In this document: piece after piece, positions 51,208 to 59,926 of the stretch
How the letters are laid out: the number at the start of each line of letters is the position of its first letter
Position numbering within the stretch: the stretch's first letter is position 1
Origin: CAZUVM01 sp964623885
GTDB taxonomy: Bacteria > Verrucomicrobiota > Verrucomicrobiia > Limisphaerales > UBA8199
Assembly (NCBI GenBank): GCA_964623885.1
Contig: CAZUVM010000197.1
Location: forward strand, 1-60,774
Length of the DNA stretch: 60,774 nt
Direction: 5' to 3'
The notes under the pieces: generated by a model
The model's database searches: none
Told to the model about the DNA's origin: nothing
The model's input: only the letters and a program-made list of their open reading frames with translations
Translations under genes and position numbers: made by a program

Positions 51208-53091
51208 ATGCGAAAGCCAATCCGGGCCGTTGCCTGCCTGTTCTTATTGGCCGCGGCGGCTGGAACTGGTCGCGCTGCGGAAACAACTGCCGATTACGCC
51301 GTCGAGGTTTCCGCTGCCGTGCAAAGTTCGCCGCCGCAGATTACACTGAGCTGGCCGTGGCATTGTGATTCTGACACGGTTCGTTACCTTGTTAGCCGCA
51401 AGCTGCCCGCCGAGCGATCCTGGGGGAAAGCCATTGTCCTGCCGCGAAACGCTGCGAGCTATGTCGACACCAAAGTAAGGATTGGAACGGCTTACGAATA
51501 CCAGGTAACGCGGATCACGCCGAGTTACACAGGCTACGGTTATCTATATTCGGGCATCGAGGTGCCCTTAAAGGAGGACCGCGGCAAACTGTTATTCATC
51601 GTCGATAAAACCTACGCAGGCGCACTATCAAACGAGCTCTACCGGCTCGAACAGGACATGGTGGGTGACGGGTGGACCGTGACACGTCATGAAGTCAGTC
51701 GCACCGATTCAGTCCAAGGGGTGAAGCAGTTTATCGAGGATCGATACCATGCGGATCCAGCAGGCCTCAAATGCGTGTTCTTGTTCGGGCATGTGCCAGT
51801 TCCCTATTCCGGCGACATCGTACCCGACGGGCATACGCCCGATCACCGCGGCGCCTGGCCATGCGATGGTTATTACGGAGATATGGATGGCACCTGGACC
51901 GACGACCAGGTTTACGACGATCATGCTTCTGACCCGCGCAACCGGAATACTCCCGGAGATGGCAAGTTCGATCAATCGACGTTCCCTGCGCGTCTTAAGC
52001 TCATGGTCGGCCGGGTGGATTTGTCCAACTTACCTGGCCGCTTGATTTGGGATGGCCCACCCACATTTCCCGATGAGCTCGAGCTGTTGAGAAATTACCT
52101 CAACAAAGACCACAAATACCGTACCGGACAGTTCCATTTGCCGCGGCAGGGAGTGCTGGGAGATTATTTTGGCGTGCGCAGTGGCGAGGCGTTCGCGGCG
52201 AGCGGTTGGCGCAATCTCTCGGCGTTTTTCGGTTCAACCAATATCACGTGTTTGGAGAAGGAAGGTACTTGGATTCCGACGTTAAGCACCAACGGTTGGC
52301 TGTGCGCCTACGGCTGCGGTGCCGGGACTTTCACCAGCATGGGCGGACTGGGAAATGCCAATGTCTACCACGATGGACTGACGACGGACCTGGTGAGGTC
52401 GGATATCAAAGCGGTCTTTGCCATGCTGTTCGGAAGCTGGCTGGGTGATTGGGACAGCGAAGACGATTTGCTGCGTTCGGTGCTGGCCCTGCCGAGTTAT
52501 GGTTTGGCCAGCGTCTGGTCGGGCCGGCCACATTGGTACATGCAGCATATGGCGTTGGGAGCGCCCATTGGTTTCAGCGCTCGGCTGACTCAGAATAATG
52601 GCGTGGGCGGATTGTACAAAACCGAAGTGAACACGGGCGCCGGCGGAACCCACATCGCGCTCATGGGCGATCCGACTTTGCGCCTGCACGCCTTCGCACC
52701 GCCCAGGCGGCTGCTGGTTGCGACAAATGAAACTGGCGTCACGCTAAACTGGTCGGCTTCAGTCGACCCTGTTCTCGGCTATTACATTTATCGGTCCGAA
52801 CGGCCGGAAGGACCCTTTCAACGAATAACTAGTGAGCTGGTAACGGGTACCTCTTACGAAATCGCTTCTCCGGCAGCTCCCGGAGCTTACATGGTGCGTG
52901 CCGTAAAGCTCGAACTCTCCGCCAGCGGGAGTTATTACAACGCAAGTGAAGGTGCGTTTGGCAGCACGCTAGTCAAAGCAGAAGAAGTGGCTCAGGCCAC
53001 CGGAAGGCAGAAGTCCGACGGCAGGAGTGCGAAAGAAGCACGCAACTCCAAGTCGGAACTGCCCCGTAGCGGCGGCGCTTCTGTCTTTTAA
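51208..53091 (+). CDS. Large secreted protein with FnIII domains, possibly C25-like
   Basis: 627 aa from ATG 51208, preceded by GGGTAAGG; signal peptide AVACLFLLAAAAGTGRAA. An FnIII-like domain at about 40-120 (PPQITLSWPWHCD...YEYQVTRI) is followed by a Rossmann-like core that in overall pattern recalls caspase/gingipain-type (C25) peptidases: KLLFIVDKTYAG, CVFLFGHVPVPYSGD, WLCAYGCGAGTFTSMGG and MGDPTLRLH. A C-terminal FnIII (GVTLNWSASVDPVLGYYIYRSERPEGPF) ends the recognisable part. I cannot prove a His/Cys dyad, so peptidase activity is only a guess. The last 30 residues come from a degenerate heptamer array. Confidence 0.6.
   Translation: MRKPIRAVACLFLLAAAAGTGRAAETTADYAVEVSAAVQSSPPQITLSWPWHCDSDTVRYLVSRKLPAERSWGKAIVLPRNAASYVDTKVRIGTAYEYQVTRITPSYTGYGYLYSGIEVPLKEDRGKLLFIVDKTYAGALSNELYRLEQDMVGDGWTVTRHEVSRTDSVQGVKQFIEDRYHADPAGLKCVFLFGHVPVPYSGDIVPDGHTPDHRGAWPCDGYYGDMDGTWTDDQVYDDHASDPRNRNTPGDGKFDQSTFPARLKLMVGRVDLSNLPGRLIWDGPPTFPDELELLRNYLNKDHKYRTGQFHLPRQGVLGDYFGVRSGEAFAASGWRNLSAFFGSTNITCLEKEGTWIPTLSTNGWLCAYGCGAGTFTSMGGLGNANVYHDGLTTDLVRSDIKAVFAMLFGSWLGDWDSEDDLLRSVLALPSYGLASVWSGRPHWYMQHMALGAPIGFSARLTQNNGVGGLYKTEVNTGAGGTHIALMGDPTLRLHAFAPPRRLLVATNETGVTLNWSASVDPVLGYYIYRSERPEGPFQRITSELVTGTSYEIASPAAPGAYMVRAVKLELSASGSYYNASEGAFGSTLVKAEEVAQATGRQKSDGRSAKEARNSKSELPRSGGASVF
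53001..53040. repeat. Degenerate 7-base repeats at the end of the FnIII protein gene
   Basis: Units GGAAGGC, AGAAGTC, CGACGGC, AGGAGTG and CGAAAGA succeed each other with a 7-base step and give the peptide RQKSDGRSAKEARNSK. This resembles the peptide made by the arms at 22508 and 24131 (RRPKEGRSAKAED), so it may be an eroded member of the CCGAARN family. Confidence 0.35.
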
Positions 53092-53135
53092 AGAATCTTT
53101 CTTTTCAAATCGAGTCGGCGCTTTAGAGTTGGGCG

Positions 53136-54611
53136 GTGCTGAACCACTATCCACGGCTAATTGTCGCAACCGCTCTGATTCTGAGCCGGCCTGCGGCGCT
53201 AGCCGTAAACGAATCCGGCACGAATTCTACCGGGACTGGCACGCTGAGGATGGTCGGGATTGCCAAAGTAGACATTACCCCCAACTACCCGATTCGTTTG
53301 ACGGGGTATGCGGCGCGGAAAACCGAATCCGATGGCGTCGCCCAGCACTTGTATGCCCGGGCCTTGGCGATTGGCAGCGACAAAGAAAAACCAGCCGTCC
53401 TAATCACTGTGGATAATTGCGGAGTGCCTGGGACGATTCGGGAGGCCGTGGCCGCGCGCTTGCGCCAAAGGGTGCGCCTCGATCCTGATCGATTGGCGAT
53501 TTGCTCTACCCACACTCATTCCGGACCTCAGCTCGTCGGGTTTGCGCCAAACATTTTCGGCGGACCGCTCCCGGCCGATGAGCAGTCACATGTCGAACGA
53601 TACACCCACGAGTTGACCGATGCTATCGAGAGGGTCGCTGTCCAGGCTTTGGAATCGCGCCAACCTGCACACCTCATTCGCGGACAGACGCAAGCCGGTT
53701 TCGCGGCCAATCGGCGGACCAAAGGCGGGCCGACAGACCATGATTTGCCGGCTCTTTTCGTTACGGATGAGCAAGGGAAATTGCGCGCTGTTTTTCTGAG
53801 CTATGCTTGCCATTGCACGACCCTGTCAGCCGGATTCAATCAAATCTGCGGCGATTGGGCCGGCTTCGCCGCGGAATATCTCGAAGCCGAGCATTCAGGA
53901 GCAGTTGCGATGGTGGCGCTCGGTTGCGCGGGTGATGCCAATCCCGAGCCGCGCCCCGGTCTCGACCTTGCCCAGCAACACGGCCACGAAATCGCGAACG
54001 CCATCGATCAACTCTTCGCAAGAATGGAATCAACCACCGGGCTTACACCGGTGGAAGGCAAGCTGGTTTGCAAAACGAAACGGATTGAGTTGCCTTTTGC
54101 AAAGGTGCCCACCAGGGCGGAACTGGAGGCTCGCGCCAAAGAAACCAATTTTGCCGGCAGTCAGGCCCGAATGGATTTGGCGCGGCTCGACCGAGGCGAA
54201 AAGCTTCTCAAACGCCTGCCCTACATGGTGCAAACCTGGACGTTCGGCAATAACCTGGCGATGGTGTTCCTGCCCGGGGAAGCAGTTGTCGATTATTCGC
54301 TGCGGCTCAAGCGAGAATTCGATCGTTCGCGATTCTGGGTGAATGCGTACGCGAACGATGTGCCTTGTTACATCCCTTCAGAGCGCATCCTTAAAGAAGG
54401 CGGTTATGAACGGGGCGGCGCGATGGTGTATTACGATCGCCCGAGCGCCTTTGCGCCCGGGTTGGAGGATCGCATCGTCTCAGCAGTACATCATTTGTTG
54501 TCCACTTCGTTCTTGGCAACCGAGCAGGTTTCAAAGAAAGCGCAGCTATCAACTTTTTTTAGAAAGGAGACTTGTCTCCGTTACGTTCGGCTTGCTCCTG
54601 AGTCCCTATGA
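53136..54611 (+). CDS. Neutral/alkaline ceramidase-family secreted hydrolase
   Basis: 491 aa from GTG 53136; signal peptide LIVATALILSRPAALA. N-terminal ceramidase-family domain: VGIAKVDITPNYPIRLTGYAAR, ICSTHTHSGPQLVG (zinc His residues), VFLSYACHCTTL, NQICGDWAGFAAEYLE and VALGCAGDANPEPR. At under 500 residues it is shorter than true neutral ceramidases and lacks the C-terminal Ig-like domain, so it is the Planctomycete/Verrucomicrobial version whose substrate is unproven. First of three genes joined by ATGA overlaps with a sugar isomerase-like and an oxidoreductase gene, suggesting action on a sugar conjugate. Confidence 0.85.
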   Translation: MLNHYPRLIVATALILSRPAALAVNESGTNSTGTGTLRMVGIAKVDITPNYPIRLTGYAARKTESDGVAQHLYARALAIGSDKEKPAVLITVDNCGVPGTIREAVAARLRQRVRLDPDRLAICSTHTHSGPQLVGFAPNIFGGPLPADEQSHVERYTHELTDAIERVAVQALESRQPAHLIRGQTQAGFAANRRTKGGPTDHDLPALFVTDEQGKLRAVFLSYACHCTTLSAGFNQICGDWAGFAAEYLEAEHSGAVAMVALGCAGDANPEPRPGLDLAQQHGHEIANAIDQLFARMESTTGLTPVEGKLVCKTKRIELPFAKVPTRAELEARAKETNFAGSQARMDLARLDRGEKLLKRLPYMVQTWTFGNNLAMVFLPGEAVVDYSLRLKREFDRSRFWVNAYANDVPCYIPSERILKEGGYERGGAMVYYDRPSAFAPGLEDRIVSAVHHLLSTSFLATEQVSKKAQLSTFFRKETCLRYVRLAPESL

Positions 54612-55438
54612 ATTCCCTGGTTGATCGTTTAGCGGTGTGCAGTTGGTCGCTGCACCCGGCCAATCCGCAAGACCTGGCACAAAAGCTACGGGCTACGGAT
54701 ATCCACCGGGTCCAACTTGCCCTGGACCCTCTGCGCATAAGCCCCGAGATTTGGGAAGGCACTGAACAGCAGCTTCGCGAGCAGGGCATCAGCATAATCT
54801 CCGGCATGTTCGGCTGCGTCGGCGAGGACTACAGCACTTTGGAGACGATTCGGCTGACAGGCGGTTTAGCGCGGGATAGCACCTGGGAGCAAAATTGGAA
54901 GAACATGCAAGCCACGGCGGTGCTGGCGCAGCAACTGCGGCTGAAACTAGTAACCTTTCATGCCGGCTTTCTGCCCCATGATGAAACCAATCCTGCGTTT
55001 CGCAAACTGCTGCAGCGATTGCGTGAAGCCGCCGAGATTTTTCGGGCCGCAGGGATCTCGCTTGGATTCGAGACCGGGCAGGAAACAGCGGTGGACCTCT
55101 TACTAGTGCTTTCCGGGCTCAATTGCAGCAATGTGGGTGTCAACTTCGATCCCGCCAATATGTTGCTGTACGACAAAGGCGATCCCATCACCGCGTTGCG
55201 CGCGCTTGGACCATGGCTGCGACAAGTGCATATCAAAGATGCCCGGCGTACGAAAGTGCCCGGCACCTGGGGCGAAGAAGTCCCGGCCGGTTCGGGCGAA
55301 GTGGACTGGCCGGCGTTTTTCAAAACCCTCCAGGAGGTCGGGTTCGCCGGCGATCTAGTGGTCGAGCGCGAGGCTGGTGACCAGCGAGTGGCGGATATTC
55401 GGGCCGCGAGGGCGATGGTTGAGAGATTAGCTTTATGA
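54608..55438 (+). CDS. Sugar phosphate isomerase/epimerase-like TIM barrel
   Basis: 276 aa, xylose isomerase-like TIM barrel (AP endonuclease family 2 fold). Landmarks: LAVCSWSLHPANPQDLAQKL, LVTFHAGFLPHDE, ISLGFETGQETA, NVGVNFDPANMLLYDKGDPITALRALGPWLRQVHIKDAR (metal ligands Glu, Asp, His, and His-Lys-Asp) and GEVDWPAFFKTLQEVGFAGDLVVERE. It starts on the ATGA overlap with the ceramidase-family gene and ends the same way on the oxidoreductase gene. The pair isomerase plus Gfo/Idh/MocA is common in cyclitol or keto-sugar catabolism; the substrate is unknown. Confidence 0.87.
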   Translation: MNSLVDRLAVCSWSLHPANPQDLAQKLRATDIHRVQLALDPLRISPEIWEGTEQQLREQGISIISGMFGCVGEDYSTLETIRLTGGLARDSTWEQNWKNMQATAVLAQQLRLKLVTFHAGFLPHDETNPAFRKLLQRLREAAEIFRAAGISLGFETGQETAVDLLLVLSGLNCSNVGVNFDPANMLLYDKGDPITALRALGPWLRQVHIKDARRTKVPGTWGEEVPAGSGEVDWPAFFKTLQEVGFAGDLVVEREAGDQRVADIRAARAMVERLAL

Positions 55439-56472
55439 AAAGGGAAAATGGCAAAGTAAATGTAGCAGTCGTCGGACTCGGCTTCATGGGCGTCACTCAT
55501 TTGCGCGCCTACCAGCAAGTCGAGGCAGCAAGCATCGTGGCCGTCTGCGATGCCGTTCGGCTGCCTGTGAACGGGGTGTTGGCGGGCGTGGCCGGAAACA
55601 TCAAAAAATCCGACGACATCAATCTGGGCCCGCAGGTGAAGGTTTTTCGCAAGCTGGAGGAAGTTCTTGCCGATCCTGACGTGGACCTGGTCGACCTCTG
55701 CACGCCTACCCCGCTGCATCCGGAGCAGGCCATTGCGGCGATCAAGGCGGGAAAAAATGTGCTGTGCGAAAAGCCGCTGGCGCGCACCTCCGCCGCCGCG
55801 CGCGAGATTCTCAAAACGCTGGAAGGAGCGCCGGGCTTCCTCATGCCCGCCATGTGCATGCGTTTTTGGCCGGGCTGGAGCTGGCTAAAAAAGGTCGTCA
55901 CGGACCAGACTTACGGCCGGGTTTTGGCCGCACGATTTCGACGCCTCTCTGAAATGCCGGGTTGGAGCAAGCAAGGCACTTATGGCCGCGGCGGCATGGA
56001 TTTGGGCGGCGCGCTTTTCGATCTTCACATCCACGATACGGATTTTGTTCAGTTCCTGTTCGGGCGTCCGCAAGCGGTGTTCTCGAACGGATCTGTTGGC
56101 GCAGACGGCACGATCGATCACGTTGTAACGCAGTACGTTTTTCCGAAAGGCCCCGCCGTCTACGCCGAGGGTAATTGGCTCCTCCCCAAAGGTTTCAATA
56201 TGGCCTACACGCTGCATTGTGAAAACGCCACGCTCGATTTCGATCTCGCGCGGGGCGCTGAAGCCATGCAGGTGACCGAACGCGGCCAGGACACGCGCAT
56301 CATCGAAAACAAAGATCCCGATGGGTACAATGAGGAGGTTCGGTATGTGGTGAGTTGCGCCGCCGCCGGTCGCAAACCGGAAGTCGTGACTGCGCAAGAC
56401 GGCTTGAGCGCGCTGGAGATCTGCGAGGCCGAAGAAAAGTCCGTGAGGACAGGCCAGGTGGCGCAACTGTAG
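55435..56472 (+). CDS. Gfo/Idh/MocA-family sugar oxidoreductase
   Basis: 345 aa. N-terminal Rossmann domain VAVVGLGFMGVTHLRAYQ, DVDLVDLCTPTPLHPEQAIAAIKAGKNVLCEKPLARTS with the catalytic-site EKP lysine; the C-terminal GFO/IDH/MocA fold includes YGRGGMDLGGALFDLHIHDTDFVQFLFGRP. No Tat signal, so cytoplasmic. NAD(P)-dependent oxidation of a sugar or cyclitol is the family role. Translationally coupled to the isomerase-like gene upstream (ATGA at 55435-55438). A 99-base gap separates it from the fucosidase gene. Confidence 0.9.
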   Translation: MKRENGKVNVAVVGLGFMGVTHLRAYQQVEAASIVAVCDAVRLPVNGVLAGVAGNIKKSDDINLGPQVKVFRKLEEVLADPDVDLVDLCTPTPLHPEQAIAAIKAGKNVLCEKPLARTSAAAREILKTLEGAPGFLMPAMCMRFWPGWSWLKKVVTDQTYGRVLAARFRRLSEMPGWSKQGTYGRGGMDLGGALFDLHIHDTDFVQFLFGRPQAVFSNGSVGADGTIDHVVTQYVFPKGPAVYAEGNWLLPKGFNMAYTLHCENATLDFDLARGAEAMQVTERGQDTRIIENKDPDGYNEEVRYVVSCAAAGRKPEVVTAQDGLSALEICEAEEKSVRTGQVAQL

Positions 56473-56571
56473 AAGGTTGGTGCCGGATGCTGACCTGCAA
56501 CAAGGCGGTGATCGCCGCCTGACTTCTTTTCAATTTCCATTCTCTTCGGAGCGCTCTAAGATGCTGGCCTC

Positions 56572-59500
56572 ATGAAAAACCGGACGCTTTTCTTGTTCTT
56601 TTTACTGATCGCCGGGGCCTACGCTACCTCTGCGGCAGTACCTGCTGAAACTCCAGCGCAGCACGACGCGCGCATGGCCTGGTTCCGCGACGCGCGCTTC
56701 GGTCTGTTCATTCACTGGGGGGTCTATTCCGTCCCGGCCGGCGAATGGAACGGCAACACGAACTACGGCGAGTGGTTCCTGGAAGAGACCAAGATGCCGG
56801 TTTCGCAATACGAAAAGTTCGCCGGCCAATTCAATCCGGTGAAATTCGACGCGCGCAAATGGGTTAGCCTGGCGAAGAACGCCGGCATGAAATACATCGT
56901 GATTACGTCGAAGCATCACGACGGTTTCGGCATGTTCCGATCGGACCTGACGGACTGGTGTATCAAGTCAACGCCGTTCCAGCGCGACCCGTTGAAGGAG
57001 CTGGCGCAGGCGTGCCAGGAACAGGGAATCAAGCTCTGCTTCTACCATTCGATCATGGACTGGCACTATCCCGACTGGGGAACGCGCCGTCCGTGGAACG
57101 ATAAAGCCAGCGGCACTCCCGACATGGACCGTTACACGGCGTATATGAAAGGCCAACTCCGGGAGTTGCTCACCCGATATGGACCGATTGGGATTTTGTG
57201 GTTCGACGGCGAGTGGGAAAGCCCGTGGACGCATGACCGCGGCGTGGACCTGTACAACTATGTTCGCGGGCTCCAGCCCAATATCATCGTCAACAACCGC
57301 GTCGGCAAAGCGCGCGCCGGAATGAATGGAATGGACCAGGGGGCCGAACGCGTTGGTGATTACGGCACGCCCGAGCAGGAAATCCCGGCGACCGGTTTTG
57401 GGCCGGGAGTCGACTGGGAATCGTGCATGACGATGAACAATCACTGGGGCTACAACAAGAACGACCAGAATTGGAAATCGGGCACGACGCTGATCCGCAA
57501 CCTGATCGACTGCGCCAGCAAAGGCGGCAACTACTTGCTCAATATTGGTCCCACGTCCGAGGGTCTTTTCCCGGAACCGAGCATTGAGCGGCTCGAGGAG
57601 ATCGGGAAATGGATGAAGGTGAACGGCGAATCGATTTACGGCACGCAAGCGAGTCCTTTCGAAAAACTGGCGTGGGGACGTTGCACACAGAAAGCGATCG
57701 GCGGCGGCAAAACCCGGCTTTACCTGCACGTTTACGACTGGCCAGCGGATGCCAAGCTCATCCTGACGGGCCTGGCGAACCAACCGGTTAAGGCCTTCCT
57801 TTTGGACGGTAATCAGCCACTCGAAGTCGCTTCGGCGGCCAACCAGGTTGCGATTTCGCTGCCGGAGAACGCCCCGGATAAAACCGCCAGCGTTGTCGCG
57901 CTCGATATCAAGGGCAAACCGGAGATCGTTCATCCCGACCCTTATGCGGAGGAAACAACTGCCCAGCGGGACGCGAGGATGAAATGGTGGCGCGAGGCGC
58001 GGTTCGGCATGTTTGTGCATTGGGGCGTCTACTCGGTGCCGGCCGGGACCTACAAAGGCCAACGCATCCGCGGCATAGGGGAATGGATCATGAATCGCGG
58101 CAAGATCCCGGTCGCCGACTACAAGGAATATGCGAAGCAATTCAACCCGGTGAAGTTCAACGCCGACGAATGGGTCAAGCTCGCGCGCGACGCCGGCATG
58201 AAATACATCGTCATCACGTCCAAGCACCACGACGGTTTTGCGATGTTCGATTCCAAAGCCAGCGACTGGAACATCGTCAAAGCTTCGCCGTTTGGCCGCG
58301 ATCCGCTCAAAGAACTCACGGCGGCTTGCAAGAAATATGGCGTGAAACTCGGTTTTTATTACTCGCAAGCCCAGGATTGGAACAATGGCGGGTCGGCCAG
58401 CGGCGGCAAATGGGATCCGGCCCAGCAACGCAGCATGGACGATTACATTGACAAAATCGCCGTTCCGCAGGTTCGGGAAATTCTCACGCATTACGGGCAA
58501 TTCCCGGCGGTGCTGTGGTGGGACACGCCCATCGACATGAATAAAGAGCGGGCGGACAAACTGATCGCGCTGCTCAAGCTCAAGCCCGGCATTATCCACA
58601 ACAACCGGTTAGGCGGCGGCTACAAAGGGGACACGGAAACGCCCGAGCAGTTCATCCCGGCAACAGGCTATCCCGGACGCGATTGGGAAACCTGCATGAC
58701 GATGAACGACACGTGGGGCTACAAGAGCTACGACGACCATTGGAAGAGTACCGAGACACTGATTCGCAACCTGGTCGATATTGCTTCCAAAGGCGGCAAT
58801 TACCTGCTGAATGTCGGACCTACGTCCGAGGGCCTTATTCCTGAACCGTCGGTTGAGCGGCTGCACGCCATCGGCCAATGGATGAAGGTCAATCACGAAG
58901 CGATTTATGCGACCACCGCCAGCCCGTTCAAACGGTTGCCGTGGGGACGCTGCACCAAAAAAATCGAGTCGGGTGGCACGACTCTTTACCTGCATGTATT
59001 CAACTGGCCTAGCGATGGGAAATTGCTGGTGCCAGGGCTCAAGAATCAACCCGCTCGCGCTTGGCTTCTCGCTGATCCCAAGCACAGCAACTTGAACGCG
59101 GATTGTGGCGCCGACGGAGTAACGCTCACCGTTCCAACGGCTGCACCGGACCCGATTTCTTCGACGGTCGTTTTGTCGATCAAAGGCGCGCCCGAAATCG
59201 GCGCGTCGGCGATCGTGCAGGATTACGATGGCTCGATTGTTTTGCCGGCGTCGGAAGCGCGCACCCACGGCAATGAGCTCAAATACGAAACCGGCGAGCA
59301 ACGTGATAACCTGGGCTTTTGGACCAACCCTGCGGATTGGGCGGACTGGGAAGTCACCGTCGCAAAACCGGGTAAATTCGACGTCTCTGCCGAAGTCGCC
59401 GCACTCGAGCGCGCTTCGCTTCAGGTCTCGGTTGGCGAGCGCCGAGCCGAAGGTGCGGCCACGGCCACCGGCGATTACGGCAAGTTCCGAATGGTTCGAC

Positions 59501-59619
59501 TGGGGTCGATCGAGATTCCGGAGTCAGGCAAGATCACGATCAAACTGCGCGCGGTTGCGGATGGCTGGCATCCGCTCAATGTCAAAGCGATTCGATTAAA
59601 ACCGGCGCAGACGGAGTAA
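56572..59619 (+). CDS. Double GH29 alpha-L-fucosidase with C-terminal binding domain
   Basis: 1015 aa, signal peptide LFLFFLLIAGAYATSAA. Two full GH29 catalytic domains in one chain: residues ~25-450 and ~460-880. Each has MxWFRDARFGLFIHWGVYSVPAG or its near copy, the KYIVITSKHHDGF segment, WESCMTMN/WETCMTMN and SKGGNYLLN(I/V)GPTSEGL. Probable nucleophiles are D212 (ILWFDGEW) and D651 (VLWWDTPID). A ~120-residue C-terminal beta-domain (from about 885; FWTNPADWADWEVTVAKPGKFDVSAEVA) resembles DUF5077/CBM-type modules. Hydrolyses alpha-L-fucosides outside the cell by family role. It lies between the sugar oxidoreductase and a GH26 gene. Confidence 0.92.
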   Translation: MKNRTLFLFFLLIAGAYATSAAVPAETPAQHDARMAWFRDARFGLFIHWGVYSVPAGEWNGNTNYGEWFLEETKMPVSQYEKFAGQFNPVKFDARKWVSLAKNAGMKYIVITSKHHDGFGMFRSDLTDWCIKSTPFQRDPLKELAQACQEQGIKLCFYHSIMDWHYPDWGTRRPWNDKASGTPDMDRYTAYMKGQLRELLTRYGPIGILWFDGEWESPWTHDRGVDLYNYVRGLQPNIIVNNRVGKARAGMNGMDQGAERVGDYGTPEQEIPATGFGPGVDWESCMTMNNHWGYNKNDQNWKSGTTLIRNLIDCASKGGNYLLNIGPTSEGLFPEPSIERLEEIGKWMKVNGESIYGTQASPFEKLAWGRCTQKAIGGGKTRLYLHVYDWPADAKLILTGLANQPVKAFLLDGNQPLEVASAANQVAISLPENAPDKTASVVALDIKGKPEIVHPDPYAEETTAQRDARMKWWREARFGMFVHWGVYSVPAGTYKGQRIRGIGEWIMNRGKIPVADYKEYAKQFNPVKFNADEWVKLARDAGMKYIVITSKHHDGFAMFDSKASDWNIVKASPFGRDPLKELTAACKKYGVKLGFYYSQAQDWNNGGSASGGKWDPAQQRSMDDYIDKIAVPQVREILTHYGQFPAVLWWDTPIDMNKERADKLIALLKLKPGIIHNNRLGGGYKGDTETPEQFIPATGYPGRDWETCMTMNDTWGYKSYDDHWKSTETLIRNLVDIASKGGNYLLNVGPTSEGLIPEPSVERLHAIGQWMKVNHEAIYATTASPFKRLPWGRCTKKIESGGTTLYLHVFNWPSDGKLLVPGLKNQPARAWLLADPKHSNLNADCGADGVTLTVPTAAPDPISSTVVLSIKGAPEIGASAIVQDYDGSIVLPASEARTHGNELKYETGEQRDNLGFWTNPADWADWEVTVAKPGKFDVSAEVAALERASLQVSVGERRAEGAATATGDYGKFRMVRLGSIEIPESGKITIKLRAVADGWHPLNVKAIRLKPAQTE

Positions 59620-59926
59620 GGCCTGGGATTGCGGCAAATTCGCGGGACCTTTGTCACAGGCAAAGCTCACACATTGAGCATTGAGTATTTCCTATTTCTC
59701 ATTGAGGGGACCGGAAATGCCTAAACAGGCTGAAAGACTGAAAGTAAACCGTTGAAACGGTTGATTTCTCTCGGTGTCCGGCCCACACCCCCATAAATGG
59801 GGGTGTTAATGAAATGGAGGCAACCCGGAGCAGGCCTGGCATCGCACCCACTTTTAATCGCGCCCCTGAGGACAGGCGCGAATACGCGCACTTGCGTTTC
59901 ATCGTCAAACATCGATACTCGCGCTC
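59620..59926. repeat. Gap with structured repeat between GH29 and GH26 genes
   Basis: AACCGTT/AACGGTT (59747-59762) and the perfect 10-bp hairpin ACACCCCCAT/ATGGGGGTGT (59785-59806) are followed by TTAATGAAATGGAGGC; near 59863 GCGCC and GGCGC could form a third hairpin. The order AAACGGTT, CTCTCGG, hairpin, TTAATG looks like a known-looking dispersed element, and the central hairpin could also terminate transcription. No gene is seen in these 307 bases. Confidence 0.5.

Noticed and set aside
56968..58599. Open frame of 543 codons antisense to the fucosidase gene
   Set aside because: It is the mirror of a strongly conserved GH29 sequence, has no family match, and such long antisense frames are expected at this GC content.
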